DNA of 29,239 bases from Bacillota bacterium (GCA_023391635.1 JAEWAQ010000053.1:1-29239), one strand, 5' to 3'; shown: positions 7,705-14,889, counted from the first letter of the stretch. Numbers and translations: made by a program. Notes: generated by a model not told the origin, from the letters alone.

Positions 7705-7720
7705 CTCTTCTATGCTCACC

Positions 7721-8809
7721 CTACATGTCTGCCCACGGCTGGCGGACGGTTGTTACCGATTCACCTGTAGCGATAGCCTGTTCAATCATCATACCCAAAT
7801 AGTGGTCCTGCGAAGCTTCGGGCAATCCGTAAAAACCGGGACCGCCCGCGGCGTACTCCGCCATCTTCCGCAAGCAGGTCGCCACGGCGATTTCATCATC
7901 GTACAACCGCGCGGGGATGAACGGATTGCGGTATACCCAATGCTCTCCGACCATAATGCCTTCGAGGTAGTAGCCTCCGACATTCTCCTCTTCCCCTTTA
8001 TTGATACGCTTCAAATCCAGGTGCAGCGGGGTAGCGAAGTCTGCCAACGCTTCAAGGCGGTGATCGAACAGCTCGCCGCGATCTCCTCTGACGGACAGAT
8101 GGCAGGAGCGAATCCAGGAGCGATGCTGGTTAACCGTGAAATCATAGATGCCCAGCTTATCCCCGAAATCGATCCAGGCCAAGTCTCGTTCCGATACAAC
8201 GATGCGTTCTTCCTTGGGCGGGCCGCTGCGATCTGGACCTGCGACCATAGGCGAACGGAATTTCATTCCGCGAATCCTGGCATTCTCGAAACCGATTCCG
8301 AGCATCTTTCTGATGAGACTGACGGCATGATAGGTTTGCGAGATCGACACGGTAGCCTGCGTAATATGGCCCAGTCGTCCCGACTGTATCACGGCATGCC
8401 GCGCCGCATTCATCGGATGCAGGTGGTATTGTTCGGCAACCTGCACTCTGGCCCCTTTCTCCGTCAGCTTGTCATGAAGCAGCAGCAAGCCGTCCAGATC
8501 CGGAGCGGGGGGCGTTTCCGCCAATGCAGGGATATTCAGTTCCGCCAACTGCAAGAGATATCCGGGCAGAACAGGCTTGCTCGTACTCACGACAACAAAA
8601 TCAGGATATTCCTTCTGCAATAGCTCCTCAATCGTCCGATAAGCGGCAATCTTCCACTTCCGTTCCAACTCCTGGCCTTTGGCGGCATCCCTGACGACCA
8701 TCCCGCTGACGCGGAATTGATCGGGAAGCATCTGGGCGACTCTCAAATAATACTGGGCGCGAAAACTTGAACCCCCGATAATGCTGAACGATGTCATTCG
8801 ATTGGCCAA
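7721..8809 (-). CDS. Gfo/Idh/MocA-family oxidoreductase-like protein
   Basis: A 362-residue protein with the layout of NAD(P)-dependent Gfo/Idh/MocA dehydrogenases. It has an N-terminal Rossmann segment (FSIIGGSSFRAQY, about 8-20), FVVVSTSKPVLPGYLLQLAE (71-90), then the position where the family has E-K-P. Here that reads ALAETPPAPD (about 95-104), so the usual catalytic lysine is Thr99. The C-terminal half looks like the mixed alpha/beta substrate domain. It may be a non-redox or altered-chemistry member; substrate unknown. The start is TTG 8809 (AAGGTG 9 bases upstream); ATG 8797 is possible. It lies 6 bases after a small doubtful ORF and has its own terminator. Confidence 0.82.
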   Translation of the reverse strand: MANRMTSFSIIGGSSFRAQYYLRVAQMLPDQFRVSGMVVRDAAKGQELERKWKIAAYRTIEELLQKEYPDFVVVSTSKPVLPGYLLQLAELNIPALAETPPAPDLDGLLLLHDKLTEKGARVQVAEQYHLHPMNAARHAVIQSGRLGHITQATVSISQTYHAVSLIRKMLGIGFENARIRGMKFRSPMVAGPDRSGPPKEERIVVSERDLAWIDFGDKLGIYDFTVNQHRSWIRSCHLSVRGDRGELFDHRLEALADFATPLHLDLKRINKGEEENVGGYYLEGIMVGEHWVYRNPFIPARLYDDEIAVATCLRKMAEYAAGGPGFYGLPEASQDHYLGMMIEQAIATGESVTTVRQPWADM

Positions 8810-9138
8810 TCCTTGTCACACCTTTTTTATTTTTTTTGTGGCTTCCTGAATTTCTTTGATTTTCTTCATCAGTATGGTTCGGCAAGAACACTTTTGCAAG
8901 TACATCCCGATGTTCTTTGTAGCTGCAAAAGCGGACATAGTTTCTTGTAGATAGGCGAGCTGTTTGCGGATTTTTCCGAAGCTCCAGTCGGACAGCTTCT
9001 GTGAAACCGTCTTTCTTCTCTTTCTTCGTGTATGGCGCTGCACGCCCTTCACTTCCCCAAGGGGACTTCTCCTGGAATGCTGTTAAAGTACTTGCGGGCA
9101 GCAATTGGGAATGACCGCGCCGCTGGACAGCATGCAAA
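8810..9138. other. AT-rich intergenic patch
   Basis: This stretch, especially 8815-8960, is visibly richer in A/T than the neighbouring genes and holds only a doubtful small ORF on the minus strand. No clear promoter for the Gfo/Idh/MocA gene is recognisable. A short TCCCC / GGGGA hairpin lies just before the ORF's GTG. Confidence 0.5.
8816..9052 (-). CDS. Possible small basic protein, unrecognised
   Basis: A 78-codon frame starting at GTG 9052 would encode a very basic protein: an Arg/Lys-rich N-terminus (residues 5-15), a central helix-like part containing Cys56 and Cys58, and a Lys-rich tail. It ends 6 bases before the TTG of the Gfo/Idh/MocA gene, and its last codons contain that gene's ribosome site, as in an operon. 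Against it: no good ribosome site within 5-12 bases of the GTG (AGGAGA is about 15 away), no family recognised, and AT-rich codon use unlike its neighbours. It could be spurious. Confidence 0.35.
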   Translation of the reverse strand: MKGVQRHTRRKRRKTVSQKLSDWSFGKIRKQLAYLQETMSAFAATKNIGMYLQKCSCRTILMKKIKEIQEATKKIKKV

Positions 9139-9189
9139 CCAAAACAGCGGCTTCCCTGTCCTTAAACGACAGGAAAGCCGCTGTTTTGG
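9139..9189. terminator. Strong terminator after the 196-residue gene
   Basis: A 22-bp stem with a single mismatch (9139-9160 with 9168-9189) and a 7-base loop begins 8 bases after the stop at 9197. The stem itself ends in GCTGTTTTGG on both strands, so it may work in either direction. It separates the lon/engB/unknown block from the Gfo/Idh/MocA block. Confidence 0.85.
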
Positions 9190-9196
9190 CTAGCAT

Positions 9197-9787
9197 TCAA
9201 GCTTCCAGAGCGAACAACAACCGGCTGTGCAATTTCAGCCTCTCGTCGATTTCGTCTGTTGCGGAAGAATCGATAAGCGAATTGCGTCGGTCCAGCAGTT
9301 CGTTGACAGATTGCTTCAGGTGGGCGATCTCTTCTTCGACGGAGCGCAGGTTGAATTGCGCTTCCAGCAAACCAACCGAGTCGCGGTGCTCGAAGACGGT
9401 ACGAACGGCGCCGTCCTTGCATTCCGCGATACGGACGACCGAACCCCGGCGATAATGGTAAACCATCGTGAATCCGGCGTAAATCCGATTGACGACGGCA
9501 TCGCCCCGGTAAATCTGGACCATTCTGCGCAGCGCGTTGGTCAGCTTGGGCTGAACGACCCGGCATGTCAAGCGGCACCGATAATCGCCATTCGAGCGTT
9601 CGAACGTCATGCGGACGGATTCGCCGCTCGCGCCGTCTTCGATGGCGAAATCCTGGTTGCCGTTCTCGAGCACGAATACTTGCAGCTTCAACTGCTGGGA
9701 TTCGCAAAGTCCGATTAAACGCGGCATATCGGCTTCAGGTACTGTCAGATTGACATTGACATATTCCGTGGCTACCCGATGAGCCAT
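9197..9787 (-). CDS. Conserved-looking protein of unknown function
   Basis: A 196-residue soluble protein that I cannot assign to a family. The N-terminal two thirds look like mixed alpha/beta (for example VNVNLTVPEADMPRLI, then alternating basic and hydrophobic strands). The last 55 residues, from about 140, are heptad-like and charged (VEEEIAHLKQSVNELLDRR), suggesting a coiled coil and self-association. There is no signal peptide or membrane segment. Start ATG 9787 has AGGAG 6 bases upstream. Codon use resembles neighbouring core genes, it has a clear ribosome site and a very strong terminator, so it is probably real. It follows engB, apparently as a separate unit. Confidence 0.85.
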   Translation of the reverse strand: MAHRVATEYVNVNLTVPEADMPRLIGLCESQQLKLQVFVLENGNQDFAIEDGASGESVRMTFERSNGDYRCRLTCRVVQPKLTNALRRMVQIYRGDAVVNRIYAGFTMVYHYRRGSVVRIAECKDGAVRTVFEHRDSVGLLEAQFNLRSVEEEIAHLKQSVNELLDRRNSLIDSSATDEIDERLKLHSRLLFALEA

Positions 9788-9844
9788 AAAATCTCCTCAA
9801 TTCCCATTGTGATGCCAGGTTGTGTTACCGTATTTCTTAATATT

Positions 9845-9850
9845 ATTATA
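9845..9850 (-). promoter_or_regulatory. Candidate -10 for the 196-residue gene
   Basis: A perfect TATAAT lies on the minus strand 58 bases before the ATG at 9787, in an AT-rich stretch. No convincing -35 is seen at 16-18 bases. Confidence 0.35.
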
Positions 9851-9893
9851 AGCGAATCTGCAAGCCGTTTCTCGCGCCTCAGCCTTGATTTTC

Positions 9894-9948
9894 CCGCAAA
9901 AACTGCGTAAAAAGCGATTCCTCCCGGCTTCCGGCTGAACTTTTACGC
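9894..9948 (-). terminator. Terminator after engB
   Basis: Directly after the engB TAA the minus strand reads GCGTAAAA (9948-9941), a loop containing an inner CCGG/CCGG hairpin, TTTTACGC (9912-9905), and then AGTTTTTG. The 8-bp stem plus T-run fits an intrinsic terminator for the lonA-engB unit. Confidence 0.6.
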
Positions 9949-10587
9949 TTAATCCTCGGTTTCCTGCGGTACTTTGCAGGGTTCGGAAGGGGATTCACTC
10001 GTCTTTTCTACGGATTGCTCAATCAGGCTCCATAATTCATCCCGCCCTTGCCCCGTTTCCGACGAGAAGACGACGAGCGGGAAGTGTCCCGGCATGCCCA
10101 GCGTTTGGCGCACGATCTTCGCATGCTTCGGAATTTGGCTGCGGGACAGCTTGTCCGCCTTCGTCGCCACGACGCACATCGGAATTCCGTAGTGGGACAG
10201 CCATTCGAACATGCTGCAGTCGTCGGCAGTGGGGGGATGACGCAAATCGACGAGTTGCAGGACAAGCTTGAGCGGCTGGCGATCGCGCAAATAGCGTTCG
10301 GCGAGCCTGCCCCATGCTTCCCGTTGGGACTTGGATACGCGGGCGTATCCGTAACCGGGGAAATCGACGAAGTACAATACCTCGTTAATCAAATAATAGT
10401 TCAGCGTCTGGGTCTTGCCGGGCTGCGAACTGGTGCGGGCCAAATTGCGCCTGAGCAGCATCCGGTTGATCAAGGACGACTTGCCGACATTGGAGCGGCC
10501 GGCCAGCGCCACTTCCGGCAGACCGTCCGCCGGAAATTGGCTCTCGCCGGCCGCGCTAATGACAAAATCGCTTGTTCTGATGATCAT
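9949..10587 (-). CDS. engB: Ribosome-biogenesis GTPase EngB/YsxC/YihA
   Basis: An essential small GTPase for 50S ribosomal subunit assembly. From ATG 10587 the product has 212 residues and begins MIIRTSDFVISAAG, like other EngB proteins. G1 is GRSNVGKSS (about 30-38), G2 lies in TSSQPGKTQT, G3 is DFPGYG (about 75-80), and G4 is TKAD (about 142-145). The frame is open up to a TTG at 10635 that overlaps the lonA stop (TTGA), but that TTG has no ribosome site, while AGGAAAG precedes the ATG. It probably shares the lonA transcript, as in Bacillus, where ysxC follows lonA. Confidence 0.96.
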   Translation of the reverse strand: MIIRTSDFVISAAGESQFPADGLPEVALAGRSNVGKSSLINRMLLRRNLARTSSQPGKTQTLNYYLINEVLYFVDFPGYGYARVSKSQREAWGRLAERYLRDRQPLKLVLQLVDLRHPPTADDCSMFEWLSHYGIPMCVVATKADKLSRSQIPKHAKIVRQTLGMPGHFPLVVFSSETGQGRDELWSLIEQSVEKTSESPSEPCKVPQETED

Positions 10588-10631
10588 GGCTTTCCTACGT
10601 CCTTCCGACTGGCGATTTGCAGGCTTTTTCG

Positions 10632-13085
10632 TCAATGCGTGCCCAAGGTCGGACCGTCCTCGACTTCGGACTCCGAGGCAGGCGGCAGGGACGGCTTCCG
10701 CTTCGCGTTGTCCGCCACCTCGGCGGTACCTTGCCCGGCGGAATCCCGGTGAATCGGAATCGGTTCGGTCAGCGCATGCGCCAACACTTCATCCATATGG
10801 GCCACGGGCACGAAGGTCACGGCTTGGCTCACGCTCTCCGGCACATCCCGCAAATCCCGCTCGTTGTCGCGCGGGATCAGCACTTTGCGGATGCCGGCAC
10901 GATGCGCGGCGAGCGACTTCTCCTTCAGCCCGCCGATCGGCAGCACCCTCCCGCGCAGCGTGATCTCGCCGGTCATGGCTACCTCGCGGGACACCGGACG
11001 ACCGGTCAAGGCGGAGACGAGCGCCGTCGCCATCGTAATGCCGGCGGATGGGCCGTCCTTCGGAATTGCGCCTTCCGGGATGTGAATATGAATATCGTTC
11101 TTCTCATGGAAATCCGACGCGATTCCAAGCGCCGTCGCCCGGCTACGGATGTAGCTGAAAGCCGCCTGCGCCGATTCCTTCATGACATCGCCGAGCTTGC
11201 CGGTCAAGGTCAGCTTGCCGCTTCCCGGCATGACCGTCACTTCGATCACCAGCGTGTCGCCGCCGACTTCCGTCCAGGCCAGTCCCGTCACGGCGCCGAC
11301 TTGGTCTTCCTCCTCCGCCATGCCGTAACGGAATTTCGGAGGTCCGAGATATTCCTTCAGCCGGGGAACATCCACGACGATCGGGGCCGATGCCGGATCG
11401 GAGACGATCGCTTTGGCAGCCTTGCGGCAGACAGCAGCGAGCAACTGCTCCATATTCCGAACGCCCGATTCTCGGGTGTATTCGCGAATCAAGGTCAAGA
11501 GCGCCTCAGGCGCCATTTCCAACTGATCTTCCGTCAGCCCGTGCTCGCGCTTCTGCTTCGGAAGCAGATGCTGCTGGGCGATTTGCTGCTTCTCCAGCTC
11601 CGTATATCCGGGCACTGTCAACAATTCCATTCGGTCGAGCAACGGACGCGGTATGTGATGAACGACGTTCGCCGTCGTCACGAACAACACATTGGACAAG
11701 TCGAATGGAACTTCCACGTAATGATCGCTGAACGTGGCGTTCTGCTCCGGGTCGAGCACCTCGAGCAGAGCAGAAGCCGGATCGCCGCGGAAATCCATCG
11801 CCATCTTGTCGATCTCATCGAGCAGAAAGACAGGGTTGCGCGTCCCCGCATTGCGCATGCCTTGCAAGATGCGGCCGGGCATCGCGCCGACATACGTTCG
11901 GCGATGACCGCGGATTTCGGCTTCGTCGCGTACGCCGCCGAGCGAGATCCGCACGAACTCCCGACCGAGCGATTTCGCGATCGAACGGGCGAGTGACGTC
12001 TTCCCGACGCCGGGCGGGCCGACGAAGCAGAGGATCGGGCCTTTCAGCTTCTTGACCAGTTTCTGGACGGCCAAGTATTCGAGCACCCGCTCCTTCGGCT
12101 TCTCCAGTCCGTAGTGCTCCTCATCCAATATCCGCTGCGCCTCATCGATATCCAGATGGTCTTCCGTCGTCTTCGACCAAGGAAGCGCCAGCAGCCATTC
12201 GATATACGTCCGGATGACCGCTCCTTCTGCTGAAGCGGGCGGCATCTTCTCTAGTCGTTCGATTTCTTTGGCGACGCGGGCGGCGATCTTCTCGGGGAGT
12301 TCGACTTCTCCGGCCTGGCTGCGCAGTTCCTCCGCCTCGCCCGCCCGGCCTTCCTTCTCGCCGAGTTCCTTCTGGATCGCCTTCATCTGCTCGCGCAAGT
12401 AATATTCCTTCTGCGTCTTCTCCATCTGCTTCTTGACGCGCTGGCTGATCTTGCGCTCGAGCTCCAGCACTTCGCGCTCATTGTGAAGCAGATCGAGCAG
12501 CTTCTCCAAGCGGGTCGGTACGTCCGCCGTCTCCAATATTTCTTGCTTGTCCTTGATCTTGAGCGTCAAGTGACTGGTAATGACATCAGCCAATCTTCCG
12601 GCTTGATCTATATCGGCAACAGCGGCGAACGTCTCCGGCGTCGCCTTCTTGGACAAGTTGATATAATGCTCGAATTGAGTCAACACGGACCGCATCAAGG
12701 CGCCCAGCTCCGGATCGTCTTCCCCGGTCTCCGGCAGTTCCCGCGCCAGCACTTCGTAAAACAGATCATTCGGCAAGTATTGTTCGATCTCCGCGCGCGC
12801 GATTCCTTCCACCAACACGCGGATCGTTCCGTTCGGCAGCTTGAGCATTTGGCGTACTTTCGCGATCGTGCCGATCCGATAGATGTCTTCCTGCGTCGGC
12901 TCCTCGATACCGACTTCCGATTGGGAACAAAGCAGGATGATATGATCGTCGATCATGCAGCGTTCCAGCGCCTTGACCGATTTCTCGCGGCCTACATCCA
13001 GATGAAGCACCATGCTGGGATAGACGAGCAGCCCGCGCAGGGGCAGCAAGGGGATGGAACGGCTTTTTGTTTTGCCCGAACCCAT
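10632..13085 (-). CDS. lonA: ATP-dependent protease LonA
   Basis: Cytosolic AAA+ serine protease that degrades misfolded and regulatory proteins. The 817-residue product shows the N-terminal LAN domain (about 10-200), a coiled coil rich in Lys and Glu (about 205-285), Walker A GPPGVGKT (about 356-363), Walker B FLLDEID (about 420-426), and the C-terminal protease domain. The catalytic serine is in PKDGPSAG (about Ser680) and the lysine in GGLKEKS (about Lys721). The start is ATG 13085: AAGGAGG ends 8 bases upstream, whereas the in-frame GTG at 13094 lies inside that ribosome site. The C-terminal tail after about 775 is acidic and low-complexity. It is first in the lonA-engB unit. Confidence 0.97.
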   Translation of the reverse strand: MGSGKTKSRSIPLLPLRGLLVYPSMVLHLDVGREKSVKALERCMIDDHIILLCSQSEVGIEEPTQEDIYRIGTIAKVRQMLKLPNGTIRVLVEGIARAEIEQYLPNDLFYEVLARELPETGEDDPELGALMRSVLTQFEHYINLSKKATPETFAAVADIDQAGRLADVITSHLTLKIKDKQEILETADVPTRLEKLLDLLHNEREVLELERKISQRVKKQMEKTQKEYYLREQMKAIQKELGEKEGRAGEAEELRSQAGEVELPEKIAARVAKEIERLEKMPPASAEGAVIRTYIEWLLALPWSKTTEDHLDIDEAQRILDEEHYGLEKPKERVLEYLAVQKLVKKLKGPILCFVGPPGVGKTSLARSIAKSLGREFVRISLGGVRDEAEIRGHRRTYVGAMPGRILQGMRNAGTRNPVFLLDEIDKMAMDFRGDPASALLEVLDPEQNATFSDHYVEVPFDLSNVLFVTTANVVHHIPRPLLDRMELLTVPGYTELEKQQIAQQHLLPKQKREHGLTEDQLEMAPEALLTLIREYTRESGVRNMEQLLAAVCRKAAKAIVSDPASAPIVVDVPRLKEYLGPPKFRYGMAEEEDQVGAVTGLAWTEVGGDTLVIEVTVMPGSGKLTLTGKLGDVMKESAQAAFSYIRSRATALGIASDFHEKNDIHIHIPEGAIPKDGPSAGITMATALVSALTGRPVSREVAMTGEITLRGRVLPIGGLKEKSLAAHRAGIRKVLIPRDNERDLRDVPESVSQAVTFVPVAHMDEVLAHALTEPIPIHRDSAGQGTAEVADNAKRKPSLPPASESEVEDGPTLGTH

Positions 13086-13125
13086 GTCCGGCACCTCCTT
13101 ACGAATCGGTTACTGGCTTGTCGTC

Positions 13126-13154
13126 ATTGTACCAAATGTGATTGCCCGCCGCAA
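13126..13154 (-). promoter_or_regulatory. lonA promoter
   Basis: The minus strand has TTGCGG (13154-13149), a 17-base spacer and TACAAT (13131-13126) preceded by TGG (extended -10). One arm of a perfect 9-bp inverted repeat, GATTGCCCG / CGGGCAATC (13140-13148 and 13175-13183), lies in the spacer, with the other arm just upstream of the -35. That arrangement could serve an operator. Confidence 0.7.
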
Positions 13155-13159
13155 AATCG

Positions 13160-13237
13160 TCACAATCCCGCATCCGGGCAATCGCTTGCGAAATTCAGTA
13201 CTTCGTACACGTAAGAGTAGGAAGGTTGACCTGCCAT
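13160..13237 (-). CDS. Possible 25-residue small ORF upstream of lonA
   Basis: ATG 13237 is preceded by GGGGAGAGGAG and opens a 25-codon frame, rich in Tyr and Ser at the N-terminus, ending at TGA 13160. It lies between the MFS gene terminator and the lonA promoter, and its 3' half overlaps the upstream arm of the inverted repeat near that promoter. No promoter of its own is obvious. It may be chance. Confidence 0.25.
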   Translation of the reverse strand: MAGQPSYSYVYEVLNFASDCPDAGL

Positions 13238-13261
13238 GAACTCCTCTCCCCTGCATGCCTT

Positions 13262-13310
13262 CCGCAAAGAAAAGACGACTCCCTGTTCCCTTTCGGAACA
13301 AGAGTCGTCT
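13262..13310 (-). terminator. Terminator after the MFS gene
   Basis: AGACGACTC / GAGTCGTCT is a 9-bp perfect outer stem with an inner TGTTCC / GGAACA stem, followed on the minus strand by TTTTCTTTGCGG. A textbook intrinsic terminator, 42 bases after the stop at 13353. Confidence 0.88.
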
Positions 13311-13352
13311 CCTTTAAGCATGACGGCGAAGCGGCTGCCGCCCCGTCCCGAT

Positions 13353-14591
13353 TCAGCGCCGGCCGCGCCGCAGCGCTCGGGCGAACACACCCAATATCGG
13401 CGTCAGCAGCAGCGCCGCCGTGACGAGCGACGCCCGAATCGACCATCGGCTTCCGATCCAGCCGACGAACGGGCCGCCTCCCGTCTGGCCCAGCGCATCC
13501 GATTGGCTGAACATCGAAAGTACGGTCGCGCGGCTCTTACTCTCGATATTCAGATTGAGCCACGTATCGTAGATCGGCGCGCTAATGGTGCGGATAATGC
13601 CAAGCGCCAGCGCCGAGACGATCGCCCATGTAAAATTCGGCGACAGGGCAAATACGAGGATAGCGGCGATACGCCCGGCGGTCAGAGCAAACATCGCCGC
13701 CATGACCGCACGGCGGCTGCTCATATCCAGCAGCCGCTCGACTATATGAATGGCGAGCAAGCCAAGCAGCGTCGTCGCCGCCGAAATCAGGCCGAACCAC
13801 GCCGCCATCGACAGCGAGATGTTCGCCGGGAAGCCAATCTCGCTCATCAGATGCGCTTCCCACAGCCGGTCATATCCTTCGGAACCGGCGCCGCTGAACA
13901 AAGTAACAACGAGAATGAGCAGCAGCAGCGGCTGTCCGCGCACGGCTCTTGCCCCGGTCAACCATGTCGTCCCGATACGCTGCCAGTGGGAAGCATCCGG
14001 CTCCCGCGCCGGACGGACGAAGGCCGTCTCCTTCATGAAGACCAGCAAGAAGACGCCAAGTCCGAGCATCAGACACCCGCCGGCCGCATAAGGCAAATTC
14101 GGGCCGGCCGCCGACAGCAAAACGCTTGCGCCAATTCCCAGCAGCGTGCCGACCAGCGCAACCCGCTTCGTCCGGATCAACAGACTGCCGACCTTCTTCT
14201 CGCCAACCTCGTCGACGATCCAGGCCATGTCCGCGCCGCTGATGAAGGTATGGCCGACGCCCCAGACGATCTGCGCCAGCAGCAACATGACAAAGACCGG
14301 AACCGCCGGGCCGAACCAAGGCAGCGCGCCTTGCAGCATAAACCCGGCAGCGACCACAAACATGCCGATAATGACCGATCTCCGCCTGCCGTACGTATCG
14401 GCGACAACCCCCGTGATGCCTTCGAACAGCAGCACGGATAATTCCAGCACCGTTCCGACGATCAGCAGCTCAAGCGGGTTCAAACCGAGCGCTGCAACAT
14501 AATAAACGGCGTACGTCGTAAACATCGTGCTGTTCGCGAACGCCACAACAACTTCCATAACTGTATAAACATTGGACGCGCGTATAATCAT
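13353..14591 (-). CDS. Major facilitator superfamily transporter (putative exporter)
   Basis: A 412-residue protein with about twelve hydrophobic segments in two halves. Motif A of the MFS loop 2-3 is clear as GVVADTYGRRRS (about 61-72). A second-half counterpart is degenerate (IVERLLDMSSRR). The overall look is that of drug/metabolite proton antiporters; the substrate cannot be told. The start is taken at ATG 14591. An upstream in-frame GTG at 14639 is less likely, because a putative ribosome-site-masking hairpin lies between them. The gene is inserted between lonB and lonA, which are neighbours in Bacillus, and is bounded by strong terminators with its own promoter and small upstream ORF, so it behaves as a separate unit. 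Confidence 0.88.
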   Translation of the reverse strand: MIIRASNVYTVMEVVVAFANSTMFTTYAVYYVAALGLNPLELLIVGTVLELSVLLFEGITGVVADTYGRRRSVIIGMFVVAAGFMLQGALPWFGPAVPVFVMLLLAQIVWGVGHTFISGADMAWIVDEVGEKKVGSLLIRTKRVALVGTLLGIGASVLLSAAGPNLPYAAGGCLMLGLGVFLLVFMKETAFVRPAREPDASHWQRIGTTWLTGARAVRGQPLLLLILVVTLFSGAGSEGYDRLWEAHLMSEIGFPANISLSMAAWFGLISAATTLLGLLAIHIVERLLDMSSRRAVMAAMFALTAGRIAAILVFALSPNFTWAIVSALALGIIRTISAPIYDTWLNLNIESKSRATVLSMFSQSDALGQTGGGPFVGWIGSRWSIRASLVTAALLLTPILGVFARALRRGRR

Positions 14592-14599
14592 GAACACCT

Positions 14600-14618
14600 G
14601 TCCGCCTCTCCGGCAGAC
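14600..14618 (-). promoter_or_regulatory. Hairpin over the MFS ribosome-site region
   Basis: On the minus strand GTCTGCC / GGCGGAC form a 7-bp stem (one G-T pair) with the loop GGAGA, so the purine-rich GGAGAGG element 9-15 bases before the MFS ATG is buried. It is a candidate attenuator acting with the upstream small ORF. Confidence 0.45.
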
Positions 14619-14692
14619 GGCGCGGCACGCGTCGCTCACGTATTCGCATGGCCAGGCTTAAGGCATACGTATTGTTTGGCATCCGCGCTAAT

Positions 14693-14770
14693 CTACCATT
14701 TGTTTGGTTCTCCATGCCCTACGATGACATATCCGAAACAAGTGATTTGTCGCAATAGAAACACCTCCAT
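14693..14770 (-). CDS. Candidate leader peptide of the MFS transporter
   Basis: A 25-codon ORF from ATG 14770 to TAG 14693, or 20 codons from the in-frame TTG 14755. The TTG has a near-perfect GGAGGTG site 6 bases upstream; the ATG has AGAAGGA 6 bases upstream. The peptide begins MEVFLLRQ, is hydrophobic in the middle (YVIVG) and ends NKW. It starts within about 10 bases of the predicted transcription start and stops about 100 bases before the transporter, with hairpins between. Size and place resemble tet(L)- or erm-type leader peptides. It could be a chance ORF. Confidence 0.45.
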   Translation of the reverse strand: MEVFLLRQITCFGYVIVGHGEPNKW

Positions 14771-14784
14771 AAGTAATCCTTCTC

Positions 14785-14813
14785 ATTATAAGGTTGAACC
14801 ATCGACATGAAAA
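14785..14813 (-). promoter_or_regulatory. Promoter of the MFS unit
   Basis: The minus strand reads TTTTCA (14813-14808), 17 bases, TATAAT (14790-14785). The -10 is perfect and the -35 matches 4 of 6. The -35 uses the T-run of the second lonB terminator. Confidence 0.65.
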
Positions 14814-14843
14814 GGCCTGCTCGCCGGCGGCCAACGAGCAGGC
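14810..14843 (-). terminator. Second terminator after lonB
   Basis: GCCTGCTCG / CGAGCAGGC forms a 9-bp perfect stem with an 11-base loop, followed on the minus strand by CTTTTCATG. It lies directly behind the first lonB terminator. Confidence 0.75.
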
Positions 14844-14889
14844 AGCAAAAACAGGCGGCGCAGAAGCCGTTGGCTCCTGCGCCGCCTGT
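14841..14889 (-). terminator. First terminator after lonB
   Basis: ACAGGCGGCGCAG / CTGCGCCGCCTGT is a 13-bp perfect stem with a 13-base loop, then TTTTGC on the minus strand, about 30 bases after the lonB stop. Very strong. Confidence 0.92.

Larger units (their letters stand above)
7387..7720. other. 334-base intergenic region upstream of speD
   Basis: No gene is seen here on either strand. It holds the speD leader, two weak sigma-A promoter candidates on the minus strand (TTGCAA at 7561-7556 with TATTTT at 7538-7533, spacer 17; and a perfect TTGACA at 7524-7519 with a poor -10), an AT-rich inverted repeat GGTTTTT / AAAAACC (7572-7578 and 7593-7599), and the terminator of the upstream oxidoreductase gene. 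It is more AT-rich than its surroundings. Confidence 0.6.
14592..14814 (-). other. Long leader/intergenic region before the MFS gene
   Basis: The region between the lonB terminators and the MFS start has no full-size gene. It contains a promoter, a 20-25-codon small ORF, an ACGTAT / ATACGT inverted repeat with an inner GCC/GGC pairing (about 14645-14675), and the hairpin over the ribosome site. Together these resemble the leaders of translationally attenuated resistance genes. Confidence 0.5.

Noticed and set aside
8628..9137. 169-codon minus-strand ORF overlapping the start of the Gfo/Idh/MocA gene
   Set aside because: Overlaps the gene start in another frame and has no ribosome site or family signal.
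10588..10635. TTG 10635 overlapping the lonA stop as the engB start
   Set aside because: Stop-start overlap is attractive, but no ribosome site precedes it and the extra 16 residues do not resemble EngB proteins.
13083..13094. GTG 13094 as the lonA start
   Set aside because: It lies inside the AAGGAGG ribosome site.
13236..14441. 401-codon plus-strand ORF opposite the MFS gene
   Set aside because: Arg/Gln/His-rich antisense frame without family features.
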